A DNA stretch of 64,000 nucleotides. Origin: Cryptomeria japonica (Eukaryota; Streptophyta; Pinopsida; Cupressales; Cupressaceae). Below, one piece after another: positions 24,145 through 35,499 of the stretch. Each line of letters begins with the position of its first letter. Position 1 is the stretch's first letter. The notes below the pieces were generated by a model. That model ran no database searches. It worked only from the letters and a program-made list of their open reading frames with translations, and was not told the origin of the DNA. The position numbers were made by a program, and so were the translations under genes. The stretch covers positions 659,842,438 to 659,906,437 of the forward strand of contig NC_081414.1 in the NCBI RefSeq assembly GCF_030272615.1, given 5' to 3'.

Positions 24145-24415
24145 CTATTTATCACAAAATGCTACTTTTTATCTAAATGCATATGGCTATCTATCCTAGT
24201 GATACTCACTGTCCCTCACAAAGTGTTGCTTCTATCCTAGTGGTACTCCCTGTTCATCACAAAGTACTACATGTGTGACACTCACTGTTCATCACAAAGT
24301 GTTACTCACATTTGCACTCACTATTAATCACAAAGTGCTGCTCATATTTTAGTACTCCCTATTCATCACAAAGTACTCTATTTTGGTACTCACTGTTCAT
24401 CACAAAGTGCCTTGA
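24145..24415. repeat. Interspersed CTGTTCATCACAAAGTG repeat array
   Basis: About seven variants of ACTCACTGTTCATCACAAAG followed by TG or TA, 35-50 bases apart, with short unrelated spacers. Copies are clear near 24150, 24210, 24255, 24288, 24325, 24360 and 24393. Confidence 0.85.
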
Positions 24416-24564
24416 TCTATTCTAGTCTTCCCTAGAGGACCTTCTTGAGTGTATCCTCTCAACAGCTTATCCAATCGACAGCGTATGTTCATCACAGAAC
24501 TGTCGATTTGACCTAGAAGACAAAAATTCACTTTTTTTTGACATAAATGTGCTTACCTGACATA

Positions 24565-24825
24565 AATGCGCTTAAGGATTGCACAGACGTGCCTGAAAAA
24601 CACAAACGCGCCTGACAAACATAGACGTGCCTATGCTCTGCACAAACGCACTTGGGTGACATAGACATGCCTTCTTGGCACAAACGCACCTAAACATCAC
24701 AAACGCAGCCGCATTTGACACATATGCGGTTTCAAATGCAGACGTGCCTGGCACAAACACAGACGTGCCTTACTAGCATAGATGCACCTGGCACCAATGC
24801 AGATGCGCCTGGACATTTTTGGACA
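24565..24825 (-). repeat. GCGTCTGTG motif cluster 3, inverted, in PMD intron
   Basis: On the minus strand this reads as about a dozen spaced variants of GGCACGTCTGTGTTTGTGCC-like words (GCGTTTGTG, ACGTCTATG, GCATCTGCA). The core matches clusters 1 and 2 of the sense leader but in opposite orientation. Confidence 0.75.
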
Positions 24826-25085
24826 TTTTTTGGACCCTATTCTAAGAGCATTTATTTCCCTATCTACCATGCATTAATGACAATAATAAATGCGTCGAAG
24901 TACGAGGAGGTTTGGCGGTACTTACCGGCTCTCCTGCCTCTATTGGCCTTTGGAATCGGTGAACGCGGTCAAATTTGTGAATGAAGGCCATCGCTGCTGA
25001 CTGCTGCTGCTCTATTTTTGCTCTGCACTCTGCTCTCATGGATGTGTAGATGACAATGAGGATGTATTTTTCCCCCGTGGTCTAT

Positions 25086-25092
25086 CTTATAG
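25086..25092 (-). promoter_or_regulatory. TATA-like box of the antisense PMD gene
   Basis: CTATAAG on the minus strand lies about 95 bases upstream of the exon 1 ATG, between that ATG and the 3' LTR. Spacing suits a plant promoter; the call is by motif only. Confidence 0.45.
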
Positions 25093-25323
25093 ACTACCCT
25101 AGCCCTAGCCCTCGTCTCCCGAGTCAGTCTTCATTATCCCATGACTCTGTCACTTTATCCGGTCAGTCCATTCTAGCCTTTCTTTCTTATCGAGAGATTG
25201 TCTACAATCTTTTTAGACATTTTCATCCAATCTCTCGAGGGGGCATATCATTCCCATCTTGGGGCAACTCTGTATCAGTTCATCTTATCTTCTTTGAAAC
25301 AACGTGACAAGCCGCATTGTCTC

Positions 25324-25337
25324 AAAGAGGGGCAAAA
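25324..25337 (+). promoter_or_regulatory. Polypurine tract of the Tat element
   Basis: AAAGAGGGGCAAAA directly precedes the 3' LTR and would prime plus-strand DNA synthesis. Confidence 0.9.
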
Positions 25338-26120
25338 TGTAGACACCCAAAATTGTCCAGTCTAATTAAATAAATATTTTATTTATTTATTTAATTATCT
25401 AAGCTTAATTCTTCTATTAATTAAATAAATCTTTATTTATTTAATTAATTCATTTATCCTCTTCTAGCCTTATTTCTCATTTAAATAAATACATTTATTT
25501 ATTTAAATTATCCTTTTCCTAAATTAAATAAATATCTTATTTATTTAATTAATCCCACTTCTTCTATTAATTAAATAAATCTTTATTTATTTAATTAATT
25601 CATTAACCTTTTCTACCCATGACACATGTCATTCATCTCTTAATTCCTACATTACCTACCCTTTCATTATATTATTATTTCTTTTACCTACCCTCTAATC
25701 ATAGCCGACCTCCTTTTACATCTCTCAATCTTATCCCTCCATTTCATATAGTGTCTTCTATATAAGGAGATGCTTCCTTCATTATCAAACCCTAATCATT
25801 CATCTTAATGAATCAATTTATGCACTTGACTACACTACGATCCTACTTGCAACCACATTCCGTTCTTTGTTGAGCTCATGTGCACATAGAATCTGAGAGC
25901 AAATATATCAAGCAAGATCAATGGAGATAGGAAGGATGGAGATAAAAACCCTATTAGACATGTGAAGGTATAATCTTTGTGATTTCATTTGATTTGCATT
26001 GTCTTAGGTAATCTTCATATGTTATGGTGGATCTTTGTTGTTGTTAGGCTAGGGTTTTGTGGTTGAATTCATTTAGCCTTTCAATATTGTTATTATTGTT
26101 ATCCATTTTCACCATTTACA
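25338..26120 (+). repeat. 3' LTR of the Tat element
   Basis: 783 bp, TGTAGACACC to ATTTACA, near-identical to 9872-10652. TATA box at 25758-25767. It is followed by the AATAC target duplication. Confidence 0.93.
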
Positions 26121-26640
26121 AATACAACACAAACGGGGTGTTGTCTCTCCAAATAGACAACCCCTAGCTTACGAACATACATAAGTCTAGGTTTGGTTCT
26201 CCGTAATTTTCCCATGGTCATATGGATAACTTCCTGCGCATCTCAATTTACACATTAGTACTTTCAAATATCCACATATAATATAATTCAAAGGAATAAT
26301 AATACACATCATCACTTGCATACAATTTACCTCTGAACAAATTAAATACATCTTGTATCCAAGCAATTTCACCTAAGCAATTCATCTTAATTCACATAAA
26401 CTTAAACATACATCATAGTTCTATTATCATAGTAAAGTCCTGCAAATTCAATAATGACATTTATTACAGCAATATCATCTTATCTAGCAATCATGTAGTG
26501 TTCTATCTCATAAAGCATATAAATAAATCATCAATATATAGCAATGTTATCCAAATCCTGAAATCATATAAGTTCTAAGTTTCAAAATGCATCAAAATAA
26601 GGTATCCATAATAGTCTCAATATAAATTCCACTGAAATGT
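26121..26640. other. Flank of the Tat element, no gene seen
   Basis: AT-rich sequence continuing, across the Tat insertion, from the material left of 9872. It may be the rest of the LTR that starts at 6301. No motif is decisive. Confidence 0.4.
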
Positions 26641-27768
26641 CAGACTGAGTCGAGGTGAGGCCTCATAGCTCATTTGGATCAATCAACAATTGAATGATAG
26701 TAGCAATTTTTTCTTCCACTTTTTAAATTTCTATTACCTCATAAGGTAACCCTGAAATCCATGCCATTCTAAGTTCAACTGCCTCAATTTAACAATTATC
26801 TCTTTTAACCAAAAAATGTAAAAGTGTCTTTATACTTCCAAAACATCTAGAGGAAATATCTCCCTATCATGCATAGTGTCCAGAAAGGTCTTGAACCATT
26901 CCAAAGAATGGGGTATTGTACACTTTATTATCCATTCCAAAACTTCTAATGTATTGTTTGATTTGTATTGTAATAGGGGAAGACTTTTCTAAGTATGATT
27001 ATCCATTCCTAGAAGTTCATTCAAAAAGATATATGCTAGACAAATGATCAGGGACACATATTTGAATTGCATACTTACTTTTCTTTGTTTCCTCCAAGTT
27101 CTCTATTAGTTGTTCTCTTAGAATCTTGCAGATGTCAAATATTTCATTGACAACCACCATATGATGTGTTGTATAAATTGGCGTCGCAGTGGTTGAACCC
27201 TCTTGGTTCTTAAAATAAACTTTGTAGACTAAACACTTAGTCACATACTTGACTCCCAAATATTTTCTATCTTCAACAATCATTTATCTTCCATCTGACC
27301 TCAACCTAGTTATGTAAATTTTTACCAAATTCTTAATTGAAACCATCTCATTCATGCATAAACTAAATAATTCCCTAATGGCCCCTCTTGAAATATTTTG
27401 AGCTTTATCTAGATACATGACATGTCCATGAATTCGGCTCAAAATGATTCTTTTTTACGTGTCTACCCTTAACCTAGATACATGACATTTCCAAATATTT
27501 AACCCTAATGCTAAAATGTTCTTATACTCATCTTTGAAATTCACCGAATCACTCTTAGTAATCTTGTCCCAATTTTCGTAAAACTTAGAATGACTCACCT
27601 CTTCCATGTCAATATGAATGTATGCCCTTATGACTTGAGTGTAAACATAGTAGATCTACACTTGCAAGAGTTCATCTTCCTTCTCTGTTACCATTTCCAC
27701 ATATAGATAGGGCTTGAAAGTCAATTCTAGCTTTAGCTCAGGGTTGACAATGATTGGAGTAGCCATCT
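26640..27768 (-). pseudogene. Unrecognised minus-strand ORF (MATPIIVNPELKLEL...)
   Basis: From an ATG at 27768 the minus strand gives a coherent protein-like reading of about 370 residues: MATPIIVNPELKLELTFKPY, YIHIDMEEVSHSKFYENWDK, then after a TAG the open stretch 27283-27017 (MIVEDRKYLGVKYVTKCLVY; HHMVVVNEIFDICKILREQL). Further pieces continue to about 26640 (YNTPFFGMVQDLSGHY; KIATIIQLLIDPNE). Several stops are TAG at likely glutamine positions. I do not recognise the family and see no retroelement catalytic motif. It may be an extra ORF of an older retroelement. Element A inserted about 75 bases before its start. Confidence 0.45.
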
Positions 27769-27847
27769 TACTCAAGCAACACAAAAACTAGGGTTCACTC
27801 ACATGCACTTAAATCACATTAATCACATAGGAATTTTTCTTTGCAAG

Positions 27848-28303
27848 TGTAGCATCATAAATTGTCATGAGTCCAATTTACACGTCATGATTGTGCCCCT
27901 ACATTAGTGTGTCCTATCCTCATCACCTTTCTAGGTCCGTTTGTGCCTATTATCTAGCTTTGAGGCCATGGACAATCTTTTGTGTGTCCTACCATGGGAT
28001 ACCCACCCTCTTTCAACATTGTTTTGGTCCTAATTATGGTGGGACCAGGGTATGGAATGTCCTACTCTGGACCATGGCGCCCCAAAATGCCATGGTCCTG
28101 CTCAATTTGACCTCAATTTGAAATAGGGTAGGGGCTATATCTCATCAATAATATTTTATCCCCATGGCTATACATGGTCATTGGAGGTCAAACTAATCAA
28201 TAATTTACCTAGAAACCCCTATATAAAGATATCTTATTAATTCATTTAAAAATGTAGAAGCGATCAATGATCTATCCCCATTATTCATGCATTCGTGAAG
28301 TAT
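27848..28303 (+). repeat. Element A 5' LTR, first part
   Basis: Begins TGTAGCATCATAAATTG and carries a TATA box (TATATAAAG) at 28220-28228. It matches 46196-46620 closely. The LINE interrupts it at 28303. Confidence 0.88.
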
Positions 28304-28643
28304 TTTTTTTAAAGAAGAGAGGTAAAAATTTATTGGAATAGAAGTAAATAAATAAAACAATAGGGCATCAAGCTAGAAGAATGATCCTAGAAGGACCCCA
28401 GAAAATTCATCCTCTCTTTCCTAACAATCATCTCTAAATATTGAACAAAATCATGGGGTAGCTACCCCCAATCACCCACATTCCATCCATCCATTATCTT
28501 AGATGCCCACATAGATAAACAATCAACAACCCTATTCCACTCTCGAGGGACATAACAAAAATAAATTGACTCCAAACATGTTTCAAACAGAGAATTTGTC
28601 TACCCACCACAACCAAATGCCAATCAACATCATCCAACCTCTG

Positions 28644-31600
28644 CTAGTTTAGCAATACAATCACAACTTGGGAGTGAGACTCACAAATCATCCAACACCA
28701 TCTAAGAGCACAAACTCTCTCAAGAGCCAAAAGAACAACCACAACCCCTATATAGTTATTAGTATGTAGGCCATTATACAAAAAGAAGAGAAAAATAACA
28801 TTTCCAAATCTATCCCTACCAAATCCTCCAACTCTAGCATTCCCAAGATTCCCTCCATAAGACCCATCTGTGTTAACCTTCAGGGTCCCCAACAGAGGGG
28901 GAGACCACTTACAATCATATTGAGCCTTCTTTTTCAACTATCTACCCTTAACCTATTGCAACTTATGAAGACCATCTCTAGAAATCTCACCAAAAATCAT
29001 CAAATTTTGAACAACTTACACATCTCTAGGATCAATGTCTATAAAGAGATCACACTTAACCATTAGAATTTCTTGTAAGATGCTAGCAACTCTCAGCCAT
29101 ACTTGTTTTTACCACTTCCTCTTATCATGAAAGATCTCGCGGTTTCATTCTAACCACACTTTTCAAATAATAAAACAAGAACCAATCTCCCATGCCACCT
29201 GAAGGAAAGAAGTCTTAGTAGGAGGATGACCAAGACTATTGTAAAAATCAACCAAAGAATCAACATGAACACATGCATGCTTCCAGGCTCCCCACCACCA
29301 ATGTCATATTTTCCTAGTGAAAGAACACTAAAAAAAGAGGTGAGATTTAGTCTCCTCATTTTTACTACAAAGAACACAAATAGAAGGCCCTTGGAATTAG
29401 AGCTCTTTTGAAGGTTCTCCCAAGTGAGTCATCTATTTAGAGACACTAACCACAAGAAGAAGTTACATTTGGGCCAAGAAAATCTATTCCGTATCTTTTT
29501 CCACCAAGGCACATGCACCTCACTGAAGATCATCCTATCTAACTCTTGATAGCTTTAAGGCATTGTAAACTCTCCCTTTGGATTAGGGCCCCGAGATAGA
29601 ATATCCACTCATTTTAAATATTTGTAAATTATCCAATTTAAAATCTTGGCAAATATCCTCTCTATCCTTCATAGAACCTATAGGCGGCCACTCATGTGGT
29701 TCTTTCCATCTAACCACCTCTCCTTGCCCCAATCTTATAATAACTTTAAAATCCTCTACTCGACTCCACCCAACATCAAGAAAAATTGTACTAAGAGCCT
29801 GAAGATGAGGGAATTGGGAAATAATAGGGGGGATCCATCCCAAGAATCCCACCAGAATAAGGCATTTTCTCCCTTATTACAAATCCAAAAAAGGCCTTGT
29901 TTAACCAATTATGCCCCTCTCTTCAAAGTATTCCAAATCATATAACCACTACCAAACAAATTGCACTAGGGAATATCCTTTCCATTTAATCCTCCTAAAT
30001 ATTTGACATTGAGGATTTTGGCCCAGCCTTGTTTCTAATTGATGCACTATCTCCAAAAAGATTTAGCTACAAGAACACGACCATTCATGCTTGCTTGACA
30101 CAAACCCAAACCACCATCCTATTTTGATCTGCAAATAGAGTCCCATTTAACCAAACTCCACTTTGAAGAAAGTAAGTTACCTATCCATAATAATTGTCTA
30201 GAAAGGGCATCGAAGTCCTTGAGAAAGCCTACAGGATCTATCTACACAAAATACCTATAAATAAAAATAGACTGAATCACAGACTTCAGGAGTGTCACTT
30301 TTCCCATAGTTGAGAGCCATCTATTAGTCCAATGGTTGACCTTATGATGAAGATTATCCAATATTTCTTGCTAGAGCCCACCAAACAACTGACATGCTGA
30401 GAGAGGAATTCCAAGATAAACAAAAGGAAGAGTCCCAATTTGAAACCTTAAAATATTAGCAATCTGGCTTGAATGAGAGAAGGGGTATTAAAAAAGAAAA
30501 TAAAAGATTTCCTTTCATTGATCTTTTGTCTTGAGGCTCTCATATAAATATCTAGAACTCTTCTAAAGTTGGCAGCTTCATTAATTTTGGTAGCACCCAT
30601 AAGAAAAGTGTCATCAACAAATTGAAGATGACATGAAGGAGGAATTCCATGACCCCAATTCAAACCATGAATCAAACCTTGCCTAAATCTAGACTTGATA
30701 AATCTTCCTAATCCTTCAACCATTAAAATGAACAAGAATGAGGAGGGGGGGTCCCCTTGCCAAAGTCCTCTTGATGCACCAAAACATTTAGTGGGATCAC
30801 CATTAATAAGAACCTCAAACGAGGAGGCAATACAAATCATTACCAAGTTAATCCACTCAATACTAAACCCAAAAGTAGAAAGAAATTAATGCAAGAAACT
30901 CCATTTTACCCTATCATAGGCTTTGGCCATATCCACCTTTATGAACACAACCTTCACCTTAGAAAGTTCCATAGAATGTACAAATTCCACTACAAGAATG
31001 ATCCCATCTAGGATTTATCTTCCAACCGCAAAACCACCTTTCTCTACAAAGATTAATCTATCTAGCCATGGTTTTATCTTTTCTACAATCAACTTTGTGA
31101 TTATTTTATAGATAAAATTAAACAACACTATGGATCTAAAGGAGTCTAAGGAATTGTCTCCTTCCTTTTTTGGAATAAGGGCCAAAAATGTAGCATTCAT
31201 GGCCTTGATCATCAGTTTGTTCCTGAAATATTCCTACACAACTTCAAATAGATCCATCTTAATGATTTCCTAGAATTCATGATATAATTCTATAGGGAAT
31301 CCATCTAGCCCTAGAGATTTACCTTTCTTCATTCCAAACACCACTTTCAACCTCAAAGATTAAAATAGGCTTACCAAGGTCTTGATTCATTTCATTAGTA
31401 ACTATGGAAGGAATATAATCAAGCACCAACCCTTACTCCATAGTGGTAGGAGAAGAATCCTCCATGAACAAGTTTTGAAAATAATGAAGTGGCTTCTTGA
31501 GTAATCTTCCTCTAAGAGTAAAGAGGTGCTCCTTTAGAGGAAAGGAGAGAAGTAATATAACTTCCCTATCTTTTTTCCTTTACTGTATTATGAAAAAAAT

Positions 31601-32556
31601 TTGTATTTCTACCCCCTTCCTATAACTAATCAACCCAAGCCTTTTGTTTCCAATAAATCTCTTCTCGAACCTCCCATTCCTCTAATTCATTTACCAAAAC
31701 AACTTCATCTCTAAATAGAGCATCGGATAAGCTATGATCCCTAATTTGATGGGTAATAGCATCAACCTACACTCGAGCATTTATTTTAACCATAAATATA
31801 TTACTAAAATGCGCCCTATTCCATGTTTTTATCTTATACTTTATGAATTATAGTTGCTTGACAAATGAGTACATAGAGTACTATAAGCAGGCCTTCCATC
31901 ACTCCATTAATCAAGCATAATATTATAGAGTGAGGGTTCCCAAATCCACATCAGATAAAAATTAAAAGAGGGATTCTTAACCACTTGAAACCTAACAATA
32001 GATAACTTGACTGGCTAGTGATTAGAACCTTTCTAGTCTAAAATCTTTGAGCTAGTAGTCCAACTATCTTCCATCTAGAAGCAAGAGACTAGGAATATGT
32101 GTAGCCTCTCAACTATATCCTATGCTCCACATCTTCTATTATTCCAAGTAAACATATCATTAGTAGGCTTGACATCTAATACCTTTAGAAACTCAATATT
32201 ATTACTCAGAAGCTCAGCAAAAGAATCCAGCTTAGAGTTTCCTCTTTTCTCTTCCAAACTAGAGAGCATTGAAATATCCTACCAAAATCAAAAGGGAATA
32301 AATGGGCAAGAGAGAGAACAAACCTAATATGTGTCCAAAGGAAGTATTTCCCAATAAGAGTTTCCTGGAGCCCCAATGAACTAACAGTTACATCTAGGCC
32401 AAATTTTAGATGTCTTACTAAGCATACCATCAACAAATATAGCTTGGTTTCCTGAATGAAGACCACATCAAGAGAGAAAGAACAAAATAAATCTCAAATA
32501 TCCTTTTATCTGGGGATGCTATTCAACCCCCATACATTCCAAGAGAGGAAAATCAT
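28644..32556 (-). pseudogene. LINE ORF2: endonuclease, reverse transcriptase, RNase H
   Basis: The ATG at 32556 opens MIFLSWNVWGLNS, the usual start of a plant L1 endonuclease; VVFIQETKL follows. RT is visible near 31212-31015 (FLALIPKKEGDNSLDSFRSI; KGGFAVGR) and 30846-30448 (GLWQGDPPSSFLFILMVEGL; CHLQFVDDTFLMG, where the F-A-D-D catalytic motif reads F-V-D-D). RNase H lies near 28890-28650 (KVNTDGSYGGNLGNARVGGF; CESHSQVV). Many stops and some frameshifts lie between. ORF2 would nick target DNA and prime cDNA synthesis from the nick. An RNase H at the C-terminus is known in plant L1 elements. Confidence 0.87.
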
Positions 32557-33129
32557 TTTTGAGAGGAGGGAAAGAGAATCAATGGTCTTAATAGATCGAG
32601 ATTATGGCAATGTCTCTCCAACCAGCTTAACTTTCTCATGGTCCTTCTTCCTACCCACCTTTGAGATCTTCTCAGAGACCTCTTTTTCTAAAACCTTTTG
32701 GTGAAAACCCAACACAGATGAACTATCTTTTTTTTTGCTGCCCCCTGTAGTTCTTTCTCCAAAGACAACTCAGGGCAAGCCAATCCTGACCTCTCCTATA
32801 TTTCAATGCCTCCACTTGATCCCAATTATCTTGAATCCCCCATAGGTGCATCCATATTCATTTACACCCCTAAACCATCCTCCTAGGAGCCAAATCGATT
32901 ATCAATGTCCTCATCCTTATCTAGAACTCCTGAAACCAAGAGATCCTGGCCACTCGACATGTTGGCAATAGCCCCATAAAATTGATCTATGTCATCTAGA
33001 GCCTCAAACCTATTGAATACCTCATCATTTTGTCTATCCTAAAAGGTTCTTTTTTTCCCTCTTCTCTTATTATGAGTTTTAACTGGAATGAAACCTTCCT
33101 TATCTTCCACTATAGGAGCCTTCCCTTTA

Positions 33130-33990
33130 TCTTGTTTAGGAGGAGAATTGACTAAACCTCCTCTAGAAGTCCTTGCATGCTAATATTTTGGTCACATATA
33201 TTGCAGATGCCCATACTCATGACAAGTCTAACAAAAAAATGGTAGAGTTTTGTAATCAAGCTGTTAGATCCAAGAGTTTGGACCCAACTAAATTTCTATG
33301 GAGTCTAGTAGAGGCTTATTCAAATCAACTTCAACACAATGTAGACATAAGGGAGTACCTTTTTCTCCATCATTTGCTATGAAGGACCTAATAGCTTACC
33401 AAGTTTCATTGCAATTAAATTGAAGATGTCCTCTCTAGAATTCCAAGGGGAACCATGAAAGTCTCACCCAAACCAAAACCTATGACATGATCTCTTTTTT
33501 AGGGTTGAATCCAACATGCCATGACTTGATGAAGAGACCAAACTGATTATAGAAATAGGACCCCGCTTCAAAAACCCTATTTATGTCAGTCATGCACGAA
33601 AATACCACCAAAAAATATCCATTAGCAACTAACATAACATTCATTTCCTTCCGAATTCCATGTTCATTAAGCCCAATATTCCAAGAAAGGCAAGGACACC
33701 TGAATCCCCATGAACTTACAAATCAGAGCATGATTAGATAAATAAACAATATCTTCCTCAACCAAATTAGGAGGAATCACAATAACTGGCCCATTATCAC
33801 TCTTGGCTAGGAAACCATTAACTTTCATAGGTCTAAAACCTCTAGCTTGAGATGAATGTTCTCCCATATCTGAGCCCATCAAGCCAAATATAGGATTATC
33901 TCACATGCACAAAGGAGAACTATTCTTTATCAATGTATCCTATAATAGCGTGCTCAATGCACTTATAGAGCCTCTTTGGGAAGCCATGCA
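33130..33990 (-). pseudogene. LINE ORF1: DUF4283-like domain and zinc knuckle
   Basis: A probable start near 33988 (MASQRGSISALSTLL) is in frame with the run 33882-33667, which includes ARGFRPMKVNGFLAKSDNGP and YLSNHALICKFMGIQVSLPF, typical of the DUF4283 region in plant L1 ORF1. Near 33235-33170 a zinc knuckle remnant reads C-x-T-C-H-E-Y-G-H-L-Q-Y-M with the last cysteine codon now TGA. ORF1 binds the LINE RNA. Confidence 0.75.
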
Positions 33991-34346
33991 AGGGCACCAT
34001 GCATAGAAAACACCCACCCAAAGGTCCCCCAAACATGAAGGAAACACTTCCAAATGACAAGAAAATAAAAAAACCACAACCCTACTAAGAAAGAAGCCAA
34101 CCCTCACATGGCCGCAGTAGATCTTCTGCACATAACACTCACAAAAAACCTGCAACCACACCCACAAATCCCCAAACAATCACCCCAAATCTACACTCAC
34201 CATCCCCTCCAATCAATGCCACCCTCATTCACCGAGCGCCCATGGGTAGAAGACAACAGATAAGTAGTGGAACTTCAATCACGTAGCTAGGGTTTCGCCT
34301 AGCCTACATAAGCATAGTCATCTGCCATCCTCTGGAGAATATCACC

Positions 34347-35128
34347 GCATCAGTGAATTATTCATTATTAAGCATTTTTAGAGATCTTAAAGCTTGCATA
34401 TTCATCATCAAGCATTGTGGAGAAAAGTAATGTCAATTTTTGTGCAAGCATGTGTGTATGTTTAGAGTTTTTTCATGTTCATGCCATTTCATACAACATT
34501 TGTGATTACATTCAAAGAGAATTGCATCATAAACAACATTTAAAGATCTAATGTGTATTTCCTTAAATAATTATTTTAATATTTGCATTATTTCATTCAA
34601 GGTTGATTCCAAACTAGGGTTTGACTTAGGCAAACCCTATTCCCAACATATTTCCCCTTCTCTCTATGTGCAAGAATATGTATATAGCTATAATCAGGAG
34701 GATCAACATAATTTGTAGAGAAGAATAGATTTCACTTTCAATGAAGGAAAATTTAGAGGGCCATGGTGAATTGATACTGCCTAGTCCCAAAAAATCAGCC
34801 CAAATTTTTGGGAACATATCTGATACATATTATTTTGCTTATTTCCAGGTTGGTGGCTCCATGGGACATCTGTGACTTACTATTTCTATCAAAATACCTC
34901 CATAATCACCTATTTTTTCCCTAATTCCACAATTTCTCTAATTCAACTTAGAAAGAGGGAGTCAAACCCTAAACTAGTGAATCTAATCAAAAAAATTAGT
35001 CCTTTCCTTAATTGGATTGAGGATATATATATATTAGGTTCTCTCCTCTTTCAATGTATTTGCTAATTTGGTTAATTAGTGGTCATATCCTACTTGCTGA
35101 AACCCTAGTTCCAAATTAAACCTCTATA
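34347..35128 (+). repeat. Element A 5' LTR, second part
   Basis: Resumes after the LINE and matches 58777-59579 over about 770 bp, ending CCTCTATA directly before the PBS. Short ORFs in it have no domain. Confidence 0.88.
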
Positions 35129-35150
35129 TTTTGGTGAACCCAATTTCTTT
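35129..35150 (+). promoter_or_regulatory. Element A primer-binding site
   Basis: TTTTGGTGAACCCAATTTC begins right after the LTR. The first 13 bases equal those of element B (TTTTGGTGAACCC), evidence that the two are related. I could not assign the tRNA. Confidence 0.75.
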
Positions 35151-35499
35151 CATGCTTATTTCTGATTTATTTTCTCAAATCTTATTTGTATGCATTTTAA
35201 TTTTTAAATTTGCACTCATAGATCACATTTGCAATCAAAAAAAAAAGTTTAGAGGTTAAAATCATTAAAAAAAATTAATTTATTTTCCTAAAATTGACTT
35301 GTGGGCTGCATAATTTTTCAATTGTGTTATGAGATCTAGCTCATTCTTACATTGTATCTTCTAACTTAAATGTTTTAAAGCAATTAAAAAAATAAAAAAT
35401 TCTTTCATGCATTATCATATGTGTTTAGATTATCCCCTTTATGCTTTGTTTTATTACATTATCTTCTTTCATTGCAAGTTTCCTATTTATTAAATTATT

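Larger units (their letters stand above)
24102..24925 (-). other. Apparent intron of the antisense PMD gene
   Basis: 824 bp with donor CCG|GTAAGT and acceptor TTGACTGCAG|GAG, joining exon 1 and exon 2 in phase 0. It contains two repeat arrays (24145-24415 and 24565-24825). Because the gene is antisense to the element, this intron would not be removed from the sense genomic RNA and could persist through retrotransposition. The call is from splice motifs and reading frame. Confidence 0.75.
22161..24991 (-). pseudogene. Antisense plant mobile domain (PMD) gene, two exons
   Basis: Exon 1 (24991-24926) starts at an ATG in good context (GCGATGGCC) and encodes MAFIHKFDRVHRFQRPIEAG plus EP, ending at a GTAAGT donor. 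Exon 2 begins at 24101 after a CTGCAG acceptor, in phase 0, and stays in one frame to 22161 without frameshift. Its N-terminal 330 residues match the PMD (aminotransferase-like mobile domain of the MAIN/MAIL family): TLVERWHSETCTFHLSMGEM, VTLEDVY, VWAYEHLPVTRL, WRVIDDIDMIIWRPYLGCEQ, FWSRYLIGRTPYVLERQLVD. After that come a G/D/R-rich linker and a predicted coiled coil (HELERERDRLRRRLRDTEWE). Internal stops (three in the domain, several in the Q-rich linker) are TAG or TGA at Q or R positions. PMD proteins act in silencing and transcription control in plants; the role here is unknown. The PMD is known both as plant genes and inside transposons. Confidence 0.85.
9872..26120 (+). mobile_element. 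Complete Tat-lineage Ty3/gypsy retrotransposon, 16.2 kb
   Basis: Two LTRs (9872-10652 and 25338-26120) begin TGTAGACACCC and end in ACA. The 5-bp target-site duplication AATAC (9867-9871 and 26121-26125) is perfect. A PBS follows the 5' LTR and a purine tract (AAAGAGGGGCAAAA) precedes the 3' LTR. Order: long leader, gag, protease, G-patch-like segment, RT, RNase H, archaeal-type second RNase H, integrase, non-coding region, antisense PMD gene, 3' LTR. The duplicate RNase H, the great length and an extra antisense ORF are established traits of the Tat/Ogre lineage. My hand comparison of the LTRs shows roughly 20 substitutions in about 780 bp. About 23 nonsense codons and two single-base frameshifts disable gag-pol. 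Confidence 0.93.
28304..34346 (-). mobile_element. L1-type LINE, near full length, decayed
   Basis: Read on the minus strand the element runs from 34346 to 28304 and ends in an A-run (the T-run at 28302-28310). Flanking 15-mers GCATTCGTGAAGTAT (28289-28303) and GCATCAGTGAATTAT (34347-34361) match at 12 of 15 and look like a diverged target duplication. Order: ORF1 with nucleic-acid-binding features, ORF2 with endonuclease, RT and a plant-type RNase H. All parts carry stops. It sits inside the 5' LTR of element A. Confidence 0.88.

Noticed and set aside
25094-25112. Telomere-like CCCTAGCCCTAGCCCT
   Set aside because: Only two to three imperfect units next to an LTR; not a telomeric array. A similar word at 6967 is equally short.
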